From NCBI GenBank assembly GCA_963377175.1, contig CAUJNA010001522.1, positions 1 through 64,000 of the forward strand: a stretch of DNA of 64,000 nucleotides, read 5' to 3'. A program made the translations under genes and the position numbers. Under the pieces are notes generated by a model, which saw only the letters and a list, made by a program, of their open reading frames with translations, had not been told where the DNA came from and ran no database searches. This stretch comes from Effrenium voratum (taxonomy: Eukaryota; Sar; Dinophyceae; Suessiales; Symbiodiniaceae). Numbering within the stretch: position 1 is the first letter of the stretch; every line of letters starts with the position of its first letter. This document shows positions 18,004 through 28,443 of this stretch, piece by piece.

Positions 18004-18660
18004 TTGCTAAATATGTGCTATATGTGCGCTATATTGGTCCTCACAAGGCTACCCGCTGAACACCCCACGCCCCCACTCTCCCCAGCCTCCTTGCTATATG
18101 TGCTAAATAAATGTGGCTATATGGGTCTCACTAAGGCAAACCCGCTGATCACCCCACCTCCCCCAGCCCTCCTTGCTATAAATGTTGCTATATGTGCTTA
18201 TATGGGGTCTCACAAGGGCAACCCGCGAAAACCCCCCTCTCCCCCTGCTCCTTGCTACATGTGCTATATGTGCTATATGGGTCTCACAAGGCAACCCGCT
18301 GAACCCCCACTCTCCCCCAGCTCCTTGCTATATGTGCTATATGTGCTATATGGGTCTTACACGCCAACCAGCAGAGCTGTATACTATACACATAGCATCT
18401 CAACATGTACCAAATATGCCCTATATAGCACATATAGTACAGATTTCGCGCGTACAGAATATATAGCACATATAGTACATATAGCAAGGAGCTGGGGGAG
18501 AGTGGGGGTTCAGCGGGTTGCCTTGTGAGACCCATATAGCACATATAGCACATATAGCAAGGAGCCCTGGCAGTGTGGGAGTTCAGCGGGTTGGCGTGTA
18601 AGACCCATATAGCACATATAGCACATATAGCAAGGAGCCCGGAAAGTGTGGAGGTTCAGC
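18004..18660. repeat. Palindromic TATAGCACA satellite, array 2
   Basis: The longest of the four arrays. Left-arm units of about 75 bases combine TGCTATATGTGCTATATG with a linker containing TCTCACAAGGCAACCCGCTG and a C-rich CCCACTCTCCCCC. After the centre at about 18375-18470 the same units run in reverse complement. Confidence 0.85.
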
Positions 18661-18704
18661 GGGTTCCGGCAGATGAGGTGGAGGACGCCGGCAGCTACGT
18701 TTCG

Positions 18705-19015
18705 GATTTTTTTTTTTCAATGGTTCGCCCAACGGGCCCGGGGGGGAGTCGTTTTTCAATGGTCCGCCCAACGGGTCTGCGGGGTAGGGGTCGGGTTTTT
18801 TCAATGGTCCGCCCAACGGGCCCGGGAGGGGTTTTGGAATATTTTTTTTCAATGGTCCGCCCAACGGGCCCGGGAGGGGTTTCGTTTTTCAATGGTCCGC
18901 CCAACGGGCCCGGGAGGGGTTTCGTTTTTCAATGGTTCGCCCAACGGGTCTGCCCAACGTGCCTGGGGGGTTTCGTTTTTCAATGGTTCGCCCAACCCGT
19001 TTGGTTTGCCGAGGA
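18705..19015. repeat. Minisatellite of TTTTTCAATGGTTCGCCCAA units, array B
   Basis: Seven units like those at 17646-17945, some preceded by T-runs of nine to ten bases. Together the two arrays bracket satellite array 2. Confidence 0.8.
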
Positions 19016-19029
19016 CCCCAAACCCTAAA

Positions 19030-19320
19030 GGGACATTTGCAACGTTTTGCGCCACAAAATGCTATTCATCCAGGGTGTACATGTATGTACGGCCTGTAAG
19101 AATAGCTCGTTTCGCACGGTTTTGCACGGTTTGCCCACGCCAGCTCATTTGATTGGTTCGCCCCAACCCGTTGGTTTCCCGAGCACCCCAAACCCTAACC
19201 CAAAAAGGGCTTGAGCAGGCTCCGGGAATTCCCCCCCAGCCCGCGCAATGTCTCAAAACCTTTTTTTCTAGTGTTTTCGCTCGATCAGGCAATTCCAACT
19301 TCAGTGTGATCAAAGTTTTT
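19030..19320. repeat. Second copy of the palindrome-containing repeat and flank
   Basis: It contains the palindrome at 19060-19108 (GCTATTCATCCAGGGTGTAC ... GGCCTGTAAGAATAGC). CACCCCAAACCCTAA appears at 19018 and again at 19184. The stretch 19200-19320 shows no gene. Confidence 0.5.
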
Positions 19321-19340
19321 TTGCGCCAAAAGGGGCTTCT

Positions 19341-20363
19341 TCAAGCTTCCTCGGAAACGAGGAGGCCTGAAGAGTGCCTCAAAAAACAGTTTTCGAAAGC
19401 TAGTCGAGGGTCCTGGGCCTCGGAGGCCCCAGGAAGTCGTCCAGCTGCCTCACAGCCGCCGGCCTGCGTCTCGTCAGCCGGCGCGTTGCCGCTGCCCTGC
19501 GGCGCCGGCAGCGCCAGCTTCAGCAGGGTCTCGCGGCCCTCCGTGCTGCGGACGGTCATGGAGTCCACGGCCCCCAGCCGCTGCACGTCGCCGTACTGAG
19601 GGTTGAAGCTCCTCGCCGCGTTCGTCGGCGCTTGGAAGGCGCCCGCGTCCTCCACCGCCTTCACGCGCCGGTCGGTGAGGTCCTTGTTGTGCTGGAACTT
19701 GTCGGCGTTGTCTTGGAGGACCCTGAACTCTGTGGCCGGCTGCTTCTCCACGTCCTCGGGCGCGCCGTGCACCGTCTCGTGGGGCCGCGCGTTTAGGCCC
19801 CGGCCGCCCGCTCAAAGTGGTCGCTCCACTGCCCGCCCTTGCGCGCCACCCTCGTGGCCAGGTCCTTCTTCAGCGTCTGGATGCCCCGGTCCACCACGGC
19901 AATGGCGTTGCGGTCCTCGGGCCGCTTCGTCCGGTGCACGGCTTCCTTGGGCAGCTCCCGGTCCAGCGTGGCGAACTCGTTGCCCAGGTCTGTCGTGACC
20001 ACAAAGTTCTTGTCGTCCCCCGTCAGCTCCTTTGCGGCGCGCTTGGTGGCCCGGCCCACCGTCTCGGCGTTCTTGTTCTGCAGAGGTTCCACGGCGCCTC
20101 CCGGGTGAAGACGTCCATCGCCACCAGGCCGTACTTCGTCTTCCCCCACGTGTTCTGGCTGAAGTCGATGAGGTCGGCCTGCAGCCGGTCGTTCGGCCCC
20201 TTGGCGGCCGACTTGCCGCTTGCACCTGCCGGCCCACGTCGGCCTTCAGCGCCTCGAAGGCCATGGCCTGCGTCACGTCGAGGTCGCGCTGCCTCGCAAG
20301 TCGGTACAGCTTCCGCGGGTCCCTCACGTTGAAGTCGTCGGCCAGGTCGCTCAGCGCCTCCAT
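19341..20363 (-). pseudogene. Second, unrelated rve-type integrase, frameshifted
   Basis: Minus-strand pieces in three frames assemble into one integrase. The start is MEALSDLADDFNVRDPRKLY at 20363. The first core Asp is in LQADLIDFSQ (about 20180), the second in FVVTTDLGNEF (about 20000), and NAIAVVDRGIQTLKK (about 19900) sits where the catalytic Glu is expected, 32 residues later, but reads Asp. A long helical tail follows to 19341. At least three indels break the frame. It shares no obvious sequence with the 7.1-8.1 kb integrase outside the fold, yet occupies the same place, directly downstream of a fibre gene and on the same strand. If the Asp is genuine this would be a DDD integrase. Confidence 0.6.
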
Positions 20364-20371
20364 TTAGCTTT

Positions 20372-20552
20372 GTTGCCCCAAAAAAGGGGCTATTCAAGGT
20401 TCCCGGGATGCCGGGAGGCCTACCTACTTGTTGCCCCAAAAAAGGGGCTTGCGCTGGCGTCCCGGGATGCCGGGAGGCCTGCGCACACCTACTTCTTGCC
20501 CCAAAAAAGGGGCTTGAGCAAGGTTCCGCGGATGCGAGGAGGCCTGCTCACA
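20372..20552. repeat. Three tandem hairpin repeats between fibre 2 and its integrase
   Basis: Three copies of about 65 bases, each with the hairpin TTGCCCCAAAAAAGGGGCTT followed by a pair like CCGGGATGCCGGGAGGCCTG. Related debris lies at 19200-19390. The CCCC-A6-GGGG hairpins sit just after the fibre stop, so a role in transcript ending or processing is possible. Confidence 0.7.
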
Positions 20553-23500
20553 CTACTTGTTCTTCGGCCCCCGCTGGGCCTGCCAGGCTTCAAGTGCGTC
20601 CAGCCGGGCCTGGAAGCCCTTGCACACCCCCCACAGCACGCTGGTGAGGTGAGAGTAGTCGAGGTGACCATCTCCGTGCCGTCGCTCCACCGCGTGGTCC
20701 CCGTCAAATTCTTCCACTTTGTTCCTGCGAAGTCGTCCGAGGCGAAGCCCAGCCTTAGGTCCCCGTTCATGTCCGGGCGCTTGTACTGCTTGGCCTCCAC
20801 GGAGTCAAACAGCTGCATGAGCTCCGTCACGTCGGCCTTGGCAATCTCCGTCTTCACCCGGCTGTCGGACAAGTCCGTGAAGCTCGTGTTGCAGACCACG
20901 TTGCCCGTGTTGCCTGCGATCACCAGGCAGCCGGGGTTCCTCTGGTTCGTGGTCAAGGACAGCTGCGTGGAGAGGCTCTTCGTCTGCACCAGCGCCTCGT
21001 CGTTGATCATGATGAGCTCGCACTGGTGCGCCCCGCCGTCTCGCTCCAGGAAGACCCTCGCGCTCTGGTTGCCCAGCAGCCGCAACTCCGGGCCGCTGTC
21101 GGGGGCCGCGCTGTTGTTGGACACCTGCAGCTTGCTCCAGCCCGCCCAGTTCTTCGTCAGGAAGAGATCGTCCGAGAAGTCGGAGGTGTTGGTCACGGTG
21201 AGCGTGTTGGACGCGAAGAGCTGCGGCGCGGAGACCGTGCCCGAGCTCGTCACGTCGCCGCACACCACTCTGCCCGTCGACACTCCGCCGCTCGTGGCCG
21301 TGAAGGTGCAGTCCAGGCTCTCGCAGTCCAGCGGGCCCGCGGAGGCCGCACCGGTGATGGTCAGCGTGGCGCCCGTGAGCGCACCGGTGGCTGCGAAGCT
21401 CGCCGCCGTCGCTGCGCCCGAGGCCGTCAATGTCCCCGTGGACACGTCGCCCACCGTGGTGAAGTTCCCGGCGTTGGCCGTGTTGTTGATGGTGAGTGTG
21501 CTGCCCGTGATTCCTGTGGCTGAGCTCAGCAGGCCCACGCTGGCCGCGCCAGTGATGCTCAGCGAGCTGCCTGACACGGCCCCTGTGGACGACAGCGTTG
21601 CTCCGGCGACGGTGCCGGCTGTGAGCGCAGCGCAGGAGACTGCGCCCGAGGCGTCCACGCCCGTGGTAAACACGTCGGTGCAGTTCACGTCGTTGCACAG
21701 CAGCTGGTCGCAGCCCACGTTGCCCTGCGCGGTGAGCCCGTCCAGCGTGGCCGAGCCCGTGAGGGCCAGCGAGTCCGCCAGCAGGTCCGTTACTGAGACA
21801 GACTCTCCCTCGAAGGCGCTTGCCCTGATCTGCATGCTGTACAGGTCCAGCGTGCCCGCCGACTGCTGCACCAGCCCGGGGATGGAGCCGCCGAAGGCTC
21901 CGAAGTGCAGCTTCGCGATTCCGCCCGGCGGCACCGAGAAGTCCAGGCGCGCCGTGCTCCAGACACCCTGCGCGGCCGTGCCGAGGAAGGTGCCGGTGAC
22001 GCCCACGTAGTCGTTGTCGGCCGCGCTGACGTACATCACCAAGTTGGAGGCCGTGCCAGCCGGTACCGGCAACCGAAGGAGTAGCGTCTCCCCGGCGTCA
22101 GCGTGTAGGTGCGCACGATGTTCCAGGCGAAGGCGCTCAGGGTCATGGCGTAGCCCTCCAGCTGGAAGCCTCCCACAGTGAAGCTGGCCGAGGCCACGGA
22201 GCTCTGGCTGTTGGAGCGCACCAAAAATTTCCTAATGTGGTGAGCGTGGGCTCCAGCAGCACCTCGCCCAGGGTGGCCAGCGTGACGTCGTCGGCCCCTC
22301 CGTCGAGGAACTCGTGCTTCAGCAGCAGGGCCGAGGCCGCCGTGTCCTCCTCCTCCGCCGTGTTGCCGGTCTCCAGGGTTGCGTCCAGGATCTGGAGGCC
22401 GTAGTCGTCCACCGTTCCAGCCGTCTGGTTGGGCAGGCCCGGCGCCTGGAAGTGCGCGCCGAAGTGCAGCTTCGCCACTCCGTTGGGCGGCACTGTGAAG
22501 TACATCTTGGCCGGGCTCCAGGCGCCCTGGTCGCCCACGAAGCTGCCGTACAACGGGTCGTAGACGTTGTCGGCCTCGGACATGTACACCACGAAGTTGG
22601 AGGCCGTGCCGAGCCGGTAGCGGCAGGCGAAGAGCAGCTCTCGGCCCGGGGTCAAGTTGTAGGTGCGCACGATGTTCCACGGGTTCACCGCCAGGGTCAG
22701 GGTGTAGCCGTCCACGCTCACTGCGCCCTCGGTGTGCGTGGCCAGGACCACGCTGCAGCCGCTGCTGGGGCGAACCGTCCAGTTTGACAGCGAGACGTCC
22801 GTGGGGGCCAGGATCTGCTCTCCTATGGCGGCCACCACCTCGTCGGCCCTCCGTCGTCCGGAAAGCGCACTGCTATCTGCAGCGCAGAGGCTGCCTCCGT
22901 GACTCCGAGCTTGCCCGCAAGGAGGCCGTCTACTTGTGCGATGGTGTAGTAGCTGAGCAGCGCGGCGGCGATGCTCGAGGCCGTCGCCGTGTCCTGGTCT
23001 GCGGCTGAACGGTACGCCACCAGCGCCGAGGTGATTTGGTTGGTCGTGAAGACGTCCTGGTCCGGGCCCGTCCGGTAGGCCAGCAGCGCGCCCGCGATGG
23101 CCGCCTGCGTCTGCGTGTCCTGCGCGCTCGCCGTGCGGTAGTCTCCCAACAGCGCGTCTACTTGTGAGGAGGTGTAGTAGGCCAGCAGCGCGGCCGTGAT
23201 GGCGCCGGCCGTCTCCGCGTCCTGCGCCGTTCCGGTGCGGTAGTCTCCCAACAGAGTGTCTACCTGCGCCGAGGTGTAGTAGGCCAGCAGGGCTGCTGTT
23301 ATGGCAGCGTCAGTGCCCGCCGTGGAGTAGCAGTCTGCCGTGATGCTCAGCGTGTCGTCGCCGTTGGCAAGCGCAGCAGAGAGATGAGCCACGAAATGCA
23401 GGTTGCGAACGACGTTACTTCCGCGAACGAGCTCCCAAGTCGTGAAGCCCGCCCAGGCCGGCGCGTTAACAACTCCGCCGCTGCCGGAAAGCTGCAGGGC

Positions 23501-24594
23501 GGCGAGCTCCGCGAGGATTGCGTCGAGGGCGCTCTGGAGCGCGGTCTTGCTGGCGGAGAGCGCGGCGTTCGTGGCGTATGAGGCCAGCAGCGTCGCGTCG
23601 GCCTTGGCCCCCTGGAGCGCCGTGATGCTGGCGTCCCGGCTAGCAAGCTGCGCTGCGACGAAGGCCTCGGTGGCGAGATCCAGCAGGGCATTTGCTATCT
23701 TGGTGTCTACCTCCAGCGGCGTGTCCAAGCCGTCCACCGTGGAGAGCAGGGAGGCCAGCGCGCTTGCGTCCGCCTTGCCGAGGAGGGCGGCGTCCAGGGC
23801 TGACGTGGTGACGGCGTCCAAGAGGGCCGTCGCTATCTTAGAGTCCACCTCCGAGGAAGTGTCCACGGCCGACTGCAGGGCGTAAGCAGTCAGGGCGCTG
23901 GCGTCCGCCTTGGAGGCCTGCAGCCCCGAGATGGAGGCGTCTCGGCTCGCGAGCTCGGAGGCCTGCGCCGCGGCGGTGACGGCCCCCAGGAGAGCGTTGG
24001 CCACCTTGGTGTCCACCTCCAGCGGCGTGATCCTCGCCGCTATGTCCAGGGAGTGCTGGTCCACACCGTCTTGAGGCCGTAGTTGGCGGCCACCGTGGCC
24101 AGCGTGGCGTTGTTGGCCGAGGCGATGGAGCCGTTCATGGCCGCCGTGGTGCTGTAGTTGGACAGCTTCAGGTCCACTGAGTCGGGGGTGCTCTTGGTGG
24201 CAACCACGCCCTCCAGCACGTCGAAGGCCGACTGGTCTGCCTGGTTGGAGAGACCCGTGGTCAGCGAGCTCTGCAGCGCTGCGATGCTGCTTCCGTGCGC
24301 AGCCACCTGTCCGTCCGTGGTGGCCAGGGCCGCCGCCGTTGCTAGGGGCGCAATTGCTGGCGCCAGCGCGCTGCTGTCCAGCTTTGAGGCCAGCTCGGCG
24401 GTGACTCGGTCGTCCAGAGACTGGATGGCAGCAGCGTTGTTGCCGGAGGCTGCCGTGTTCACCGCCAGGTCAGCTACTTGAGCGTAGGGCGTCAGAGCGA
24501 GGGCCAGCTGTCCTGCTGTGACGTGCGTGCCGTCAGTCACCTCTCCGTTGTCCAGGACCTCCGGGATGTTGCCGGTAACAGGTCCTTCAAACAT
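20553..24594 (-). pseudogene. Second S74 fibre gene, near-identical paralogue with single-base breaks
   Basis: It is collinear with the fibre at 8116-12162 over its whole length: same MFEGPVTGNIPEVLDNGEV start, shaft repeats, two beta-sandwich modules, beta-helix and S74 domain (LSDSRVKTEIAKADVTEL), ending RGPKNK at 20553. Single-base losses relative to fibre 1 occur near 24062, 22846, 22225, 22060 and 20660, splitting it into five frames. Small in-frame differences also exist. Apart from the indels the residues are conserved, so divergence is recent. The unit belongs to the inner element and is followed by a different integrase. Confidence 0.75.
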
Positions 24595-24705
24595 GTTTAC
24601 ATATGTTCTCGCCGACGCCTTAGTCCAGTGGCTAAGGCGTCGGCCAAGGAGCTAAGCGCTTCTTACTCCGCACGGGGCTCGATTCCTGCCGCGAGCGCAG
24701 TTGAG
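24595..24705. other. tRNA-like sequence upstream of fibre 2
   Basis: The plus strand reads GCCTTAGTCCAGTGGCTAAG (box-A-like, with self-complementary arms GACGCCTTAG...CTAAGGCGTC) and then GGGGCTCGATTCCTGCC (box-B-like) about 55 bases later. Stems are imperfect and no acceptor stem is clear. The first part is also present upstream of fibre 1, where it is truncated. Confidence 0.4.
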
Positions 24706-24794
24706 TACCATTCAGTCCGAACTCCGCGGCTTCGGTCTTGGAGTGGCATTCCGGCCGTTCGGAGAAGTTTCCTTGTCCTCGTGATTCGGGGGTA

Positions 24795-24853
24795 GTGTGT
24801 TTGACACACCACCCCCTCACAGGCGTCACCGCTTGTTGGTGTGTCAAACACAC
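24795..24853. repeat. 17-base perfect inverted repeat
   Basis: GTGTGTTTGACACACCA at 24795-24811 pairs with TGGTGTGTCAAACACAC at 24837-24853 around a 25-base loop. It is a strong potential hairpin with no gene overlapping it. Confidence 0.85.
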
Positions 24854-24924
24854 CAACCCCTCTTCGGCACAAGTTTCCGCAAGTACGTGTCACAGTCCGT
24901 GGGTGACCTTGAAAGCGAGGCCCG

Positions 24925-24990
24925 CACCAGGCCCGCACCAGGCCCGCACCAGGGCCGCACCAGGCCCGCACCAGGCCCGCGCCAGGGTTT
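24925..24990. repeat. GGCCCGCACCA minisatellite
   Basis: Six tandem copies of GGCCCGCACCA with one GGGCCGCACCA variant. A shorter related run lies in inverted sense at 55045-55072, and another inside the right inverted repeat near 54910-54935. Confidence 0.8.
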
Positions 24991-25158
24991 TTTGATTTGG
25001 CCGGCGGCGCCGGTCAAAAGCGAGACCTGCGCACGATGGAGCCAGTCTCCGACATAATCGGACACTGCTTCGTAGTTGGTGATACGAGACATCAGCTGCG
25101 TGCCTCCATGTCGGCGGGCTGGCGCGGCTCTGCCGGGCAGGTTCGCCGAAACTTTAGA

Positions 25159-25298
25159 CAGTTGTCCCCCCACAGGAACTGGAAAAAATTTTTCACAGTT
25201 GTCCCCTCACAGGACAACTGGAATTTGTTTTCACAGTTGTCCCCCCACAGGACCACTGGATTTTTTTTTTCACAGTTGTCGGCTTAGACGACAACCTC
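25159..25298. repeat. Four tandem CAGTTGTCC hairpins
   Basis: Each unit of about 36 bases has stem CAGTTGTCC, a short C-rich loop and GGACAACTG or a close variant, followed by a T-run of up to ten. The stem-then-T-run form resembles terminators, but the surroundings hold no gene. Confidence 0.7.
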
Positions 25299-25439
25299 GA
25301 CATTTTTTTCCTGGGAACAACCCCGACCTTGGCGCAGGCTCGGCAGGCTGGAGGCTTCTATGCTGGGCAGGTGGCGCGGCCGGGGAGGCTTCTATGCCAG
25401 GCGCGGCAGGCACCAAGCCGCCGAACCCTCACAGTCCCC
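25299..25439. other. No gene seen
   Basis: GC-rich sequence with short repeats (GGCGCGGCCGGGGAGGCTTC and close variants), also found at about 29620-29700. Nothing coding is recognised. Confidence 0.5.
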
Positions 25440-25915
25440 CGGGTCCTTGCTATATGTGCTATATGTGCTATATGGCTCTCACAAGGCAAGCCACTGAACA
25501 TCCACTCTCCCCCGGGTCCTTGCTATATGTGCTATATGTGCTATATGGCTCTCACAAGGCAAGCCACTGAACATCCACTCTCCCCCGGGTCCTTGCTATA
25601 TGTACTATATGTGCTATATGGCTCTCGCAAGGCAAGCCGGGTCCTTGCTATCTCCAACATGTACCAAACATGCATTGTATAGCACATATAGTATATTTTA
25701 AAGCGCGTACAGAATAATATAGCACATATAGTACATATAGCAAGGAGCCCGGAGAGTGTGGGGTTCAGCGGGTTGGCGTGTAAGATATAGCACATGTAGC
25801 ACATATAGCACATATAGCAAGGACCCGGGGAGAGTGGGGGTTTGGCGGCTTGGCGTGTAAGACCCATATAGCACATTTAGCACATATAGCAAGGAGCCCG
25901 GAGACTGTGGGGGTT
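25440..25915. repeat. Palindromic TATAGCACA satellite, array 3
   Basis: Three left-arm units, a central CATGTACCAAACATGCATTG segment near 25655-25735, and three right-arm units in reverse complement. Same family as at 16612, 18004 and 29717. Confidence 0.85.
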
Positions 25916-25920
25916 CAGCG

Positions 25921-26115
25921 GCTTGGCCAGCACTCGTCCGTCCAGCATTTGACCTCGTCCTGCGAAGGATTCGAAGTCTAAAACGCTGCGTGCAGGCGTA
26001 TGGCTGCAAAATAGTGACCCCTAGATATGCGCCGCAATTTGGCTCCAGGTTGCATTTCAAGCACCTTTGCCAAAGGAAACCCCTTTTCCTTTTTTTTTTT
26101 GGACCCCTTTTTTAC
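25921..26115 (+). mobile_element. Partial foldback element
   Basis: It matches one arm of the complete foldback element at 30231-30722, from GCACTCGTCCGTCCAGCATT to CAGGTTGCATTTCAAG, then the A/C-rich centre (CCAAAGGAAACCCCTTTTCC). It ends where the decayed viral module begins. Confidence 0.7.
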
Positions 26116-26520
26116 GGCCGCCGTCTCCTCCTCATCCAGGAGGCGCTCCACGTCACTGGGCCGGCCTATGATCTGCTGCGCCTGGCCCGGACAGGGCAGC
26201 GCGTTAGGCGCACGTACTCAGCGTCCTGGGGCAGCTAAGAGCGGAGGCCTGCGCGGCTGCGAGCCCCGCCGCCCCTGCGCCTATGAGGTCCGCTGCCGCC
26301 TGAGCCGTCTGCAGTGCTGCGCGACGGTCCGTGATGGAGGGCGGCCCCTGCCCGTTGCTGGCCGGCGCCGGCCTCGGGGTCTCCCGCCAGGTCGTCCTCA
26401 ACAAAGCGGGTTCCGCGGCGGTCGGCTGATCCAGGGGCAGCGGCTCATTCCGCTCAAGGTCACCACCTGCTCAAAGCGCGGGCGCTGGTTGAAGCCGTGC
26501 GCCCAAAGTGTCTTCATTTA
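26116..26520 (-). pseudogene. Decayed copy of the Ala/Gly-rich virion candidate
   Basis: Minus-strand fragments correspond to the gene at 58613-59851. They cover its N-terminal MKTL start, the LDQP region, the NGQGPPSITDR segment and parts of the Ala-rich middle. Large deletions and frameshifts make it non-functional. It is cut at the foldback junction near 26.1 kb, so the capsid gene expected next is missing. Confidence 0.6.
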
Positions 26521-26796
26521 CTGTTGCGCAACTTCGCCCGCCGCCCGTTCCACGCCCCGGCGCTCGGCCCGCGCGTAGCGCAGCTGGGGTACCTGGCGGC
26601 GCACGCCTCCGTCAACCGGCTCACGTGTCCAAGCGCCGCCCTCCTGCGCTGCCTGCGCTCGCCTAGCCAGTTGTTGAAGGCCCGCGCCTCCTCCAGTTCT
26701 CGGTAGCGCTTTCAGCAGCAGCGGCTGCAAGTTGTAACTGGGTACGTCCGGCTTGTTGCGGGGCTCTATGAACATCATGCTTTTACACCAGTACAC
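26518..26796 (-). pseudogene. Decayed copy of the 96-residue small protein
   Basis: It matches the gene at 58311-58601: MMFIEPRNKPD and SYNLQPLLLK at the start, QVPQLRYARAERRGVERAAG at the end. The middle is frame-disturbed. The order within the module is preserved, on the opposite strand to the intact set. Confidence 0.65.
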
Positions 26797-26816
26797 TTGC
26801 GCCTGTGGTCAGCCGG

Positions 26817-27032
26817 TCATAAGCGGACTCTCTTCAGCATGCGCAGGGCGCGCTGCTGCTCTCTTGTGAGCTGAGGCGCCTCAACCGGTGGTGCTGGTGG
26901 TGCCTCCGCTGGTCTCAAGTGCACTTTCCGGTCAGTAGGCACGTCCTGCTTGGGCCTGCCCCGCCGTTTCGGTTCCGGCGCAGCGTAGCGTGCACCTCTT
27001 GCGCCTCCCCTGTCGTGTTCGGTCGGCTCCAT
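26817..27032 (-). CDS. Short AT-hook core-like protein, copy 2
   Basis: A 71-residue frame with an AT-hook (KRRGRPKQ) and a C-terminal segment (EAPQLTREQQRALRMLKRVR) like the end of the longer protein at 57680-58305 (EAPRPSERAMRMLERQ). The long Lys-Ala-Ala-Pro region is absent. It may be a shortened form or a deletion product. Confidence 0.5.
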   Translation of the reverse strand: MEPTEHDRGGARGARYAAPEPKRRGRPKQDVPTDRKVHLRPAEAPPAPPVEAPQLTREQQRALRMLKRVRL

Positions 27033-27037
27033 TTAAT

Positions 27038-27635
27038 TATACGTGGTCAAAGATATAACACGAACGACAAAGACGACCCGCAAAGCCGGACGACGTTGCC
27101 GTCCAAGTCGCTCAGGCGGAAGCGCGTGTGCCTTAGGGTAACCGGGCCCCTGAGGGCCATGAAGTGCCTGAGAGGAGTCGTCGCAGGTTGCCCAGCACTC
27201 TGCTGGCGTTGGCCAGCTGGGCGCAGCGCAGGTTAACGTTGTGCGCCATCATCCGGACATTCGAAAACCTGCTGCGGAGACGAAGGTTGGGCTGCATGTG
27301 GTCCAACTTGGTGAGGCGGGCGGCGCGGCGGGGTAGTCCGCCGGGTCGTTCAGAATGAGCCTGTTGCCGTTGTAGGCAACGCTCAGACTGTTCGTGGTCT
27401 CGCTATAGGTGGCGGTGGCAAAGTTGGAGCTGATCCAGGCGGCCAACCGGGCGCCAGCACGCGCCCTCGGCACAACGCCCAGTTCAGCGTGCCCAGCGGG
27501 CGCAAAATCTTGTAGACGGCGAGCCGGGCGCGGGACAGGTCTGCATGCCTCAAAGTCGCTGTCCGAGCCGGCCACTCTTTTGCGGCTGTCCAGGGCGGCT
27601 GGACGGCTGCGACGGAGGTGCAGCAGGAGATGTTT
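27038..27635 (-). pseudogene. Decayed penton-like minor capsid gene, copy 2
   Basis: It aligns with 56880-57635: DSRKRVAGSDSDFE, RLAAWISSNFATATYSETTN, YNGNRLILND and the end FMALRGPVTLRHTRFRLSDL. Internal deletions and several frameshifts destroy the frame. Confidence 0.75.
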
Positions 27636-28425
27636 TCACACTTCGCGTTGATCAGCGTGGAGCTGGCGAACAGCTTCTGGCCCAGGAAGCTCAGCGCCGC
27701 TCCCATCGGCGTCTTTTTCAAGTGCAAAACGCTCTTCAAAGCGCTTGTAGAACATTTCATTCCTCGGCTTTAGGTAGTAGACGAAGAGGAAACTGTAGGG
27801 TTCCCGCGTCGCCTGCTCATACAGCCGGTACAGCTGCTCCTTTGGCAGCAGGGCGCTCAGCTCCTCAATGACGGCGTCCAGCTCGTGCTGGTTGCGCAGC
27901 CTCCAGCAGCAGAGGAACTGCATGTTCACCCGCACGGCTGCGCTGATGAGCCTCAGCTTCTGCGAGCTCACCCAGGTGCTGATCTGCATATGACGGCCCC
28001 TGATGAACAGCGTATCCAGGGCGCCGTTTGGTTTATGCAATTGCGGCATGTCCGCAAGGTCGTCCAGGATAATCAGCACCTGATACAGTTTCTTCATCTC
28101 CAACTTCTTAGACGTCTCCGTGATCTTGCGCTGCTGCTGGATGATGCGCCGCAGCGCCGCCTCGTCCCAATCCTCCCAGTAGGCCTGGTCTTTCTCCACG
28201 TTCACCCCCAAGTCCTCCTCGATATACTTCTTGACGGGAATCCAGCCGTCATCGACGTTTATGCTCGGACTGAAGATGTAGATTCTCTCAAACACGCCCC
28301 TGTACTGCTCCAGAATTGAAGATGCCCGTACACGGGACCAGGGGCACCACGGGGTCCGAGGACTGTTTGCTGCTGTGTTCCGGCACAGGAAAGAGCTTGA
28401 TCTTTCCCATCCCTTTGTTTCGCTT
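27636..28425 (-). pseudogene. Decayed packaging ATPase, copy 2, Walker A deleted
   Basis: It aligns closely with 55982-56773. A long intact stretch runs from LEQYRGVFERIYIFSPS to FEERFALEKDADGSGAELPG, including the Walker B region (YQVLIILDDLAD). At about 28310-28325 the sequence jumps from CTGIF straight to the ILEQY segment, removing about 15 residues including the GPSKSGKT loop, and the frame shifts there. ATP binding would be lost. Confidence 0.8.
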
Positions 28426-28443
28426 GCCAAATTCGACGCAGGG

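Noticed and set aside
16612..18660. Tyr/Cys-rich membrane proteins (YVLYVLYGS, CYMCYMCYM) across the satellites
   Set aside because: The same 9-base step yields them in every array and on both strands. They are repeat artefacts.
26031..26058. CAATTTGGCTCCAG in the foldback arm as a spliced-leader relic
   Set aside because: It differs from the leader at several bases and is a fixed internal part of the foldback repeat in all copies.
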